A stretch of 11,176 nucleotides of DNA from Candidatus Sulfotelmatobacter sp. (GTDB taxonomy: Bacteria; Acidobacteriota; Terriglobia; Terriglobales; SbA1): assembly GCA_030151135.1 (NCBI GenBank), contig JASLEQ010000436.1, positions 1 to 11,176 on the forward strand. Direction: 5' to 3'. Below, one piece after another: positions 8,001 to 11,176 of the stretch (position 1 is its first letter; each line of letters opens with the position of its first letter). The notes below the pieces were generated by a model. It saw only the letters and a list, made by a program, of their open reading frames with translations. It had not been told where the DNA came from and searched no databases. Both the position numbers and the translations under genes were made by a program.

Positions 8001-8667
8001 CAGGATTCTGCGCCGTTCCTCGTAGCACAGGATGGTCCGGCGACAATGCCCGCTGCCGATGCTCGATCACCCGATCCATGTTGATCATCGCGCGGATATC
8101 GTCATCATTCAGCATTTCAATCTTGTTCACTTCATGGGATGTCCGGAATCCATCGAAGAAATGCAGGAAGGGAATTCGCGTTTCGAGCGACGCCGAATGC
8201 GCAATCAGAGCTAAATCCATTGCCTCCTGAACGGAGTTCGAGCACAGCATCGCCCAGCCAGTCGTGCGGCAGAACATCACATCCGAGTGATCGCCAAAAA
8301 TCGACAGCGCATGGGTCGCAATCGTACGTGCGGAGACGTGGAACGTCGTCGGCGTCAGTTCGCCGGCAATCTTGTTCATGTTCGGGATCATTAACAGCAA
8401 TCCCTGCGAAGCCGTAAACGTCGTCGACAGCGATCCGGTCTGCAGCGCTCCATGCACCGCCCCTGCGGCTCCGCCCTCACTCTGCATCTCGACAACATGC
8501 GGCACGCTTCCCCAGGCGTTGGGAATGTTCTCGCTGGCCCACTGGTCAGCCCACTCGCCCATTGCCGAGGAAGGAGTGATGGGGTAAATCGCAATCACTT
8601 CATTGACCCGATAAGCGACGTGTGCGACGGCTTCATTGCCGTCCATGGTCTTAAACTTCCGCTTCAT
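5068..8667 (-). CDS. nifJ: Pyruvate:ferredoxin (flavodoxin) oxidoreductase, single-chain homodimeric type
   Basis: This 1199-residue enzyme converts pyruvate and CoA to acetyl-CoA and CO2 while reducing ferredoxin or flavodoxin in the cytoplasm. Domain order is complete: pyruvate-binding domain I (YPITPSS 28-34, with T31, E64 and R114), transketolase-C-like domain II (about 260-400), gamma domain III (about 415-640), and a two-cluster ferredoxin domain. The ferredoxin clusters are C688/C691/C694/C698 and C744/C747/C750/C754. The thiamine-diphosphate domain has the proximal cluster ligands C818, C821, C846 and C1077, and GDGWAYDIGYGG plus VYSNTGGQ (D969, T997, V999, N1002). Spacing agrees with the Desulfovibrio africanus enzyme at a constant offset of about 6 after the N-terminal third (numbering recalled). 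The last ~30 residues are an Ala/Lys/Pro-rich tail. ATG at 8667 follows GGGGGA. It heads the minus-strand nifJ/DHOD-like/YwiC-like group and probably starts from the region holding the Crp/Fnr-type palindrome. Confidence 0.97.
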   Translation of the reverse strand: MKRKFKTMDGNEAVAHVAYRVNEVIAIYPITPSSAMGEWADQWASENIPNAWGSVPHVVEMQSEGGAAGAVHGALQTGSLSTTFTASQGLLLMIPNMNKIAGELTPTTFHVSARTIATHALSIFGDHSDVMFCRTTGWAMLCSNSVQEAMDLALIAHSASLETRIPFLHFFDGFRTSHEVNKIEMLNDDDIRAMINMDRVIEHRQRALSPDHPVLRGTAQNPDVFFQIREAANKYYDDAPAKVQAAMNKFAGIVGRQYHLFDYVGAPDAERVIVMMGSGAEVAHETVAHLNAQGEKVGLLKVRLYRPFCVKSFLKALPASVRQIAVLDRTKESGAIGEPLYMDVVGAIHGAPVRRSTIVGGRYGLSSKEFTPAMVKAVYENLKRPQPKDHFTVGINDDVTHTSLEYEATFSTEPDNVVRAMFYGLGADGTVGANKNSIKIIGENTDNYAQGYFVYDSKKSGAMTVSHLRFGPQPIKSSYLVSKANFVACHQWIFMERYDMLSSLVEGGVFLLNSPFGKDEVWDHLPREVQKQLIEKKAKFYVIDAYQVAKDTGMGSRMNVIMQVCFFAISKVLPREEAIEAIRESIRHTYGKKGEEVVKKNMLAVDETLAHLFEVKVPAAVSSRAELPPVFPGAPKFEREVLGTIYAGKGDELPVSAFSCDGTFPTATAQWEKRNLALEIPAWDSKICIQCGKCAMVCPHAVIRIKVYDSKELAEAPATFKSCDVRDKEWAGMKYTIQVAPEDCTGCGVCVDICPVKNKSEVRLKAINMVAQPPLREPEKENWEFFLNIPELDRRKIKVGTIRQQQVQEPLFEFSGACSGCGETPYVKLVSQLFGDRAVVANATGCSSIYGGNLPTTPWAKNGDGRGPAWSNSLFEDNAEFGLGFRVSIDKQSEYAQELVRRLAGGIGEELATALITAKQKDESDIYEQRQRVDILKERLQKVNSPEAKQLLALADMLVKKSVWIIGGDGWAYDIGYGGLDHVLASGRNVNLLVLDTEVYSNTGGQASKSTPRGAVAKFAAGGKPGPKKDLGMMAMTYGNVYVASVAMGAKDEHTLKAFLEAEAYDGPSIIIAYSSCIAHGIDMKTAMTDQKVAVESGQWLLYRYHPEKIAIGENPLSLDSRAPSRKVQDWLLQQTRFKMLTKSHPEHAELLWKEAQQDVERRFHMYEYMASRKPDAEAAPKEASAKPAAVKPTPVGVK

Positions 8668-8731
8668 GAAATCCCCCGTTCAGTTCTCTCGACGGGAACC
8701 ACTGGCGTGGCCCTGCGATACTTAAAGGATG

Positions 8732-8754
8732 CGACAGGGAATGGAGAACTGTCG
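8732..8754. other. Inverted repeat in the nifJ upstream region
   Basis: CGACAG (8732-8737) and CTGTCG (8749-8754) are exact reverse complements 11 bases apart, between the Crp/Fnr-type site and the nifJ start. It may be a second operator or a leader hairpin. A 6-bp arm can occur by chance, so support is weak. Confidence 0.25.
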
Positions 8755-8775
8755 GGACGTAGGTTCACAGCTCGG

Positions 8776-8791
8776 TGTGATTCAAATCACA
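8776..8791. promoter_or_regulatory. Crp/Fnr-family operator upstream of nifJ
   Basis: The sequence TGTGATTCAAATCACA has two 7-base arms (TGTGATT and AATCACA) that are exact reverse complements around a 2-base centre. It fits the Crp consensus TGTGA-N6-TCACA exactly and the Fnr layout (TTGAT-N4-ATCAA) except for G in place of T at one position in each arm. Its centre is about 116 bases upstream of the nifJ ATG and about 102 bases past the stop of the VWA gene, so nifJ is the obvious target. I could not place a convincing -10/-35 pair; CTTTAAGTAT (minus strand, around 8719-8728) is the best -10-like stretch, which would put the site at an activating distance. Which Crp/Fnr family member binds is unknown. 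Confidence 0.6.
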
Positions 8792-8809
8792 TCGATGACG
8801 GCGACAACC

Positions 8810-8826
8810 TTCCCCTTCGCGGGGAA
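8810..8826 (-). terminator. Possible weak terminator hairpin after the VWA gene
   Basis: TTCCCC (8810-8815) and GGGGAA (8821-8826) form a 6-bp stem with a 5-base loop, about 60 bases past the stop of the minus-strand VWA gene. No T-run follows on the minus strand, so it is at best a weak intrinsic terminator. Confidence 0.25.
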
Positions 8827-8885
8827 AGCTAATGAAGTCAGCGGGTTGGCAATATATTGGGCGTGGGGCTTCGAGCCGGAATGTT

Positions 8886-10682
8886 CTATTTGGACGCGTT
8901 GGCCGAAGCGCTGTTGAGCGGGGTGCCCAGGGTTCCGGCCTCGCCTGATTTGTAGTCGTAAACTCCGGTGCGCAGAAAAGCATAGCCTGCGGGTACGTCA
9001 ATCTCTTTGTGGATCTGCAGACCGCTTTTGCGAAACGCGTCGTAATCCTTGGCCGCGAGGGAAACGTTTCCTTGTGTCACTACGAAATTCAAGGGTTTCC
9101 CTTCACGGTTATATGCCAGCAGGGCGATCTCAATGTTGCCGTGACGAATTTCGTCGGAGCCGGCATCCAGTCTCAGATCACTCAGCATAATCGCGAAGTC
9201 AACGCTGTAGCGCGTGATTGGCCCTTTCATCTCGGGGTTGTTGCCGATACGGGGTGCATCGGGGGCAGGCTGCGGATCTGACGGTTTCACCAGAACCTTG
9301 TAAAGAATCTCGCTGTAATCCGGCAGGTTGCGCCCCATCAAGCGCAGTAACGGGTCCTGTCCCGCCTTTTGCCCCGAGGTGAGCGTCGTTTCAACATCGT
9401 CGGCAAAATATCCGCGACGGTAACCCAGCGTTCCCTTGCCCCGGGTCAACTTCACTTGGATTCGCCGGAATTTTCCGTCCATCACGGTATTGCGTGGAGA
9501 ATAAGCGATCGAATAATAACGGGAGCCGTTGTTCACGACCTGCGCGAGCGCGTCGCTCAGTCCGTTCGTGTTGTAGTAGGCGCGGCCTCCAGTGTCCTTC
9601 GCAAGGTCTTCCATCGCATTATGATTCAGATCGCGATTGGTTTGCCCGGTCTGCATCTGCTTCATGTGATCGCGAAATGCCAGCGATGGCCGCTTCTGCC
9701 CAATCTCCTTGCCATTGGCCTCATATGCGGCGTCTGGTGCCAGACCTTCGGCCGCCACGGGATACAGCGAAAGCTGCGCGGAAGCCAGCATATCGGTGGT
9801 CCTGCGAATCTCGTCGCGAAAATTGGCCGCGATGCTGAACGGGTCAGGGAGGTCTGGATCACCAAAAATTCCGGTGGGGAATGATCCGGAAAACCAAATC
9901 ACATTCTTGCGTCCCGGCACGCCCTCCATCGCTCGAGCCAGCTGTTGCAGGGCTTCCAGTGTGATCTCAATGCGTTGCTGGGTCTCAAAAGCTGCCGTGT
10001 CGGCCAGAAATTGCTTGGCCACCATGACTGGGTCCACCGCTGCCATATCGCGCGTCTTCGGCGGAGGTCCCATATCTTCCTGCTCAAGAAAGTCAACGAA
10101 GTGCTGGTTCGATTCGTTTTCGGTATTGGAAGGCAGCAGTCCGGACTGCTCCATGCCCTTGTTCCCGTTCAGCGCGGCCAGCAATTGCGTCGAGTCGGTC
10201 GTCACGCCTTGCAGCATCCGCAGTTGAGACGCCAGGGTGAAGATCGCGACTCGTGTCGCTGGCGGAAGCTTTCTCAAATACTTCAACATCTCTGCGCGAA
10301 CGTATACCTGGTCGCGAGTGGGGGTGTTCAATGCATCGAGCAGAATGATGTTCACCGAGTCGGCCGCTTGCACGGTGGGGAAGTTCGTATACACATTCGG
10401 CGGGAGTGCCGGCATCTGAAACACCCTGACGGGTGTTCCGTGATGTTCATCAAACTGTGAGATGTTCTGCGCCTTCCCGTCCTCCAAGACTTCGAAATCG
10501 TCTTTTTGGAGCCCTGCGACGGGTTCTCCTTTTTCATTGGTCACTGTTACATCGACCAGCACCAGGCGCGTTTTCGTTTTCACAGTGGAAGTGCCGGGAG
10601 CGGTTTGCGAGTTCAGCGTACCGAGGGCTGGAATGAACGCCGCAAACAGCATCGCGAACGCCAGGCTGCGATTGTGAAACAT
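8886..10682 (-). CDS. Secreted VWFA-related acidobacterial domain protein
   Basis: From the start chosen, the protein is 598 residues. Residues 1-28 form a signal peptide (MFHNR, then a hydrophobic SLAFAMLFAAFIPALGTL). The next ~50 residues are the signature entry strand of the VWFA-related Acidobacterial domain (TRLVLVDVTVTNEKGEPVAGL and DDFEVLEDGK). A von Willebrand A fold follows: 'VNIILLDALNT' (110-120) at the metal-site strand, 'TRVAIFTLAS' (143-152), 'NVIWFSGSFP' (260-269), and 'GGRAYYN' to 'YYSIAYSP' (365-396), closing with the family-typical GYRRGYFAD (420-428). The classical DxSxS motif reads D116-A-L-N-T, common in this family by recall, so metal binding is uncertain. Residues ~450-598 are an additional beta-rich C-terminal domain. 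These proteins are abundant in acidobacteria and are thought to act outside the membrane; their function is unproven. In-frame ATGs at 10721 and 10724 would add 13-14 residues; no start has a strong ribosome site. The gene is 218 bases upstream of nifJ and probably separately controlled. Confidence 0.88.
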   Translation of the reverse strand: MFHNRSLAFAMLFAAFIPALGTLNSQTAPGTSTVKTKTRLVLVDVTVTNEKGEPVAGLQKDDFEVLEDGKAQNISQFDEHHGTPVRVFQMPALPPNVYTNFPTVQAADSVNIILLDALNTPTRDQVYVRAEMLKYLRKLPPATRVAIFTLASQLRMLQGVTTDSTQLLAALNGNKGMEQSGLLPSNTENESNQHFVDFLEQEDMGPPPKTRDMAAVDPVMVAKQFLADTAAFETQQRIEITLEALQQLARAMEGVPGRKNVIWFSGSFPTGIFGDPDLPDPFSIAANFRDEIRRTTDMLASAQLSLYPVAAEGLAPDAAYEANGKEIGQKRPSLAFRDHMKQMQTGQTNRDLNHNAMEDLAKDTGGRAYYNTNGLSDALAQVVNNGSRYYSIAYSPRNTVMDGKFRRIQVKLTRGKGTLGYRRGYFADDVETTLTSGQKAGQDPLLRLMGRNLPDYSEILYKVLVKPSDPQPAPDAPRIGNNPEMKGPITRYSVDFAIMLSDLRLDAGSDEIRHGNIEIALLAYNREGKPLNFVVTQGNVSLAAKDYDAFRKSGLQIHKEIDVPAGYAFLRTGVYDYKSGEAGTLGTPLNSASANASK

Positions 10683-10884
10683 GGGTGGGAGCAGTTCTTT
10701 TTGCCGCGAAAATCGACTCATCATACACCAATAAACTGAGCCCCAAACGTCCATATCTGGAAGTGTGAAAGCTGCCAGCCAACACTGCCCCCGGAAGTTG
10801 TGGAGGCACAACGCGCCCATGGGCCTTCGACGCAGCGACAATGCTCATTTACAACATTTCGCTTTTGGGGGAATAGATCTTTCG

Positions 10885-10910
10885 ATTCTGTCACGAATTC
10901 CGAACAGAAT
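10885..10910. promoter_or_regulatory. Palindromic operator-like site upstream of the VWA gene
   Basis: ATTCTGT (10885-10891) and ACAGAAT (10904-10910) are exact reverse complements 12 bases apart, and a GAATTC palindrome (10895-10900) lies on the same centre. In all, 20 of 26 positions are symmetric. It overlaps copies of short direct repeats on both sides. The arrangement is what a dimeric regulator site would look like, about 200 bases upstream of the VWA start; the binding protein is unknown. Confidence 0.35.
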
Positions 10911-11103
10911 TTGGGGGCGATTCTTCTAGTCCGAAGCGGGTACAAGGTTTGCGTCCTCTCGACCGGCATGCCTGGTGGCACCAAGCCTTCCAACTAGGTC
11001 CTGCCAGTTCGAAAGAACAAAATACCCGCCGCACGCTAATACCTTCAACCCATCTGGAGGCAGCCTGTTGATGACCTATGCCGGATCATTGCGGGGGCCC
11101 TGT

Positions 11104-11118
11104 TGCGAGCTCCTCGCA
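11104..11118 (-). terminator. Small hairpin just past the stop at 11120
   Basis: TGCGAG (11104-11109) and CTCGCA (11113-11118) form a 6-bp stem with a 3-base loop, one base past the minus-strand stop codon at 11122-11120. No T-run follows. It weakly supports the reading that a gene ends there. Confidence 0.2.
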
Positions 11119-11119
11119 T

Positions 11120-11176
11120 CTACCGCACCGCAAGGGCAAATTGCACGCCCGACTTCGCGACGTCATACACCCCGAA
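11120..11176 (-). CDS. Possible C-terminal end of a minus-strand gene, cut by window edge
   Basis: From the right edge one minus-strand frame reads FGVYDVAKSGVQFALAVR and then TAG at 11122-11120. The final VQFALAVR alternates hydrophobic and other residues like the last strand of an outer-membrane beta-barrel, which would fit a membrane or TonB-dependent receptor protein. Only 18 codons are visible, the adjacent frame is also open for a while, and the usual terminal Phe is absent, so this is a tentative call. Confidence 0.3.
   Translation of the reverse strand, partial: FGVYDVAKSGVQFALAVR

Larger units (their letters stand above)
10725..11119. other. Gene-poor intergenic region
   Basis: About 395 bases with no reading frame I can support on either strand: the open stretches are short and lack family features or ribosome sites. 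It should contain the promoter of the VWA gene, but I could not identify a convincing -35/-10 pair. It holds a palindromic site at 10885-10910, two copies of TTTGGGGG (10864-10871, 10910-10917) and two of CGATTCT (10883-10889, 10918-10924). Confidence 0.6.

Noticed and set aside
10721..10993. 90-codon minus-strand frame upstream of the VWA gene
   Set aside because: No ribosome site, no recognisable domain, and it overlaps the region expected to hold the VWA promoter.
1..11176. CRISPR array, tRNA/rRNA, insertion sequence or phage genes
   Set aside because: No regularly spaced repeats, no tRNA-like folds and no transposase or integrase motifs were seen on either strand.

Overview
The window most likely comes from an acidobacterium (Acidobacteriota, Terriglobia/Koribacter-like). 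It is GC-rich and carries several gene types typical of that phylum: a secreted protein with the 'VWFA-related Acidobacterial domain', a PhoB/CadC-type winged-helix regulator, a HAF-repeat extracellular protein, and a ~100-residue CxxC protein with a MerR-like helix. This assignment is from family recognition, not from a database search.

Left part (1-2870): the 5' end of a minus-strand winged-helix regulator gene runs off the left edge. Across a 223-base divergent intergenic region lies a plus-strand series: a 100-aa CxxC/MerR-like protein (528-830), a secreted HAF-repeat protein only 10 bases later (841-2139), and, 96 bases further on, a secreted protein of unknown function (2236-2868). The last gene is followed by a long hairpin whose G.U pairs make it stable only in plus-strand RNA.

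Middle part (2980-8667, minus strand): the metabolic core. A complete homodimer-type pyruvate:ferredoxin oxidoreductase (nifJ, 1199 aa) has every catalytic and cluster-binding residue I could check. It is followed by a dihydroorotate-dehydrogenase-like flavoprotein in which His replaces the usual catalytic Cys, and then by a YwiC-like membrane protein. A GC-rich hairpin, probably part of a dispersed intergenic repeat, sits between the last two. Upstream of nifJ is a near-perfect Crp/Fnr-type palindrome (8776-8791), suggesting control of this unit by oxygen, redox or energy state. The working picture is pyruvate-driven ferredoxin reduction (NifJ) coupled to a partner flavoprotein of unknown reaction.

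Right part (8886-11176, minus strand): a secreted von Willebrand factor A protein of the acidobacterial type, then about 400 bases without a supported gene but with a 26-bp palindromic site, and finally what may be the last 18 codons of another minus-strand gene.

No CRISPR array, tRNA, rRNA, transposase or phage gene was seen. The most interesting items are the nifJ upstream operator, the active-site substitution in the DHOD-like protein, the nifJ/DHOD-like/YwiC-like grouping, and the small CxxC gene paired with the HAF gene. No clearly new multi-gene system can be claimed from sequence alone.
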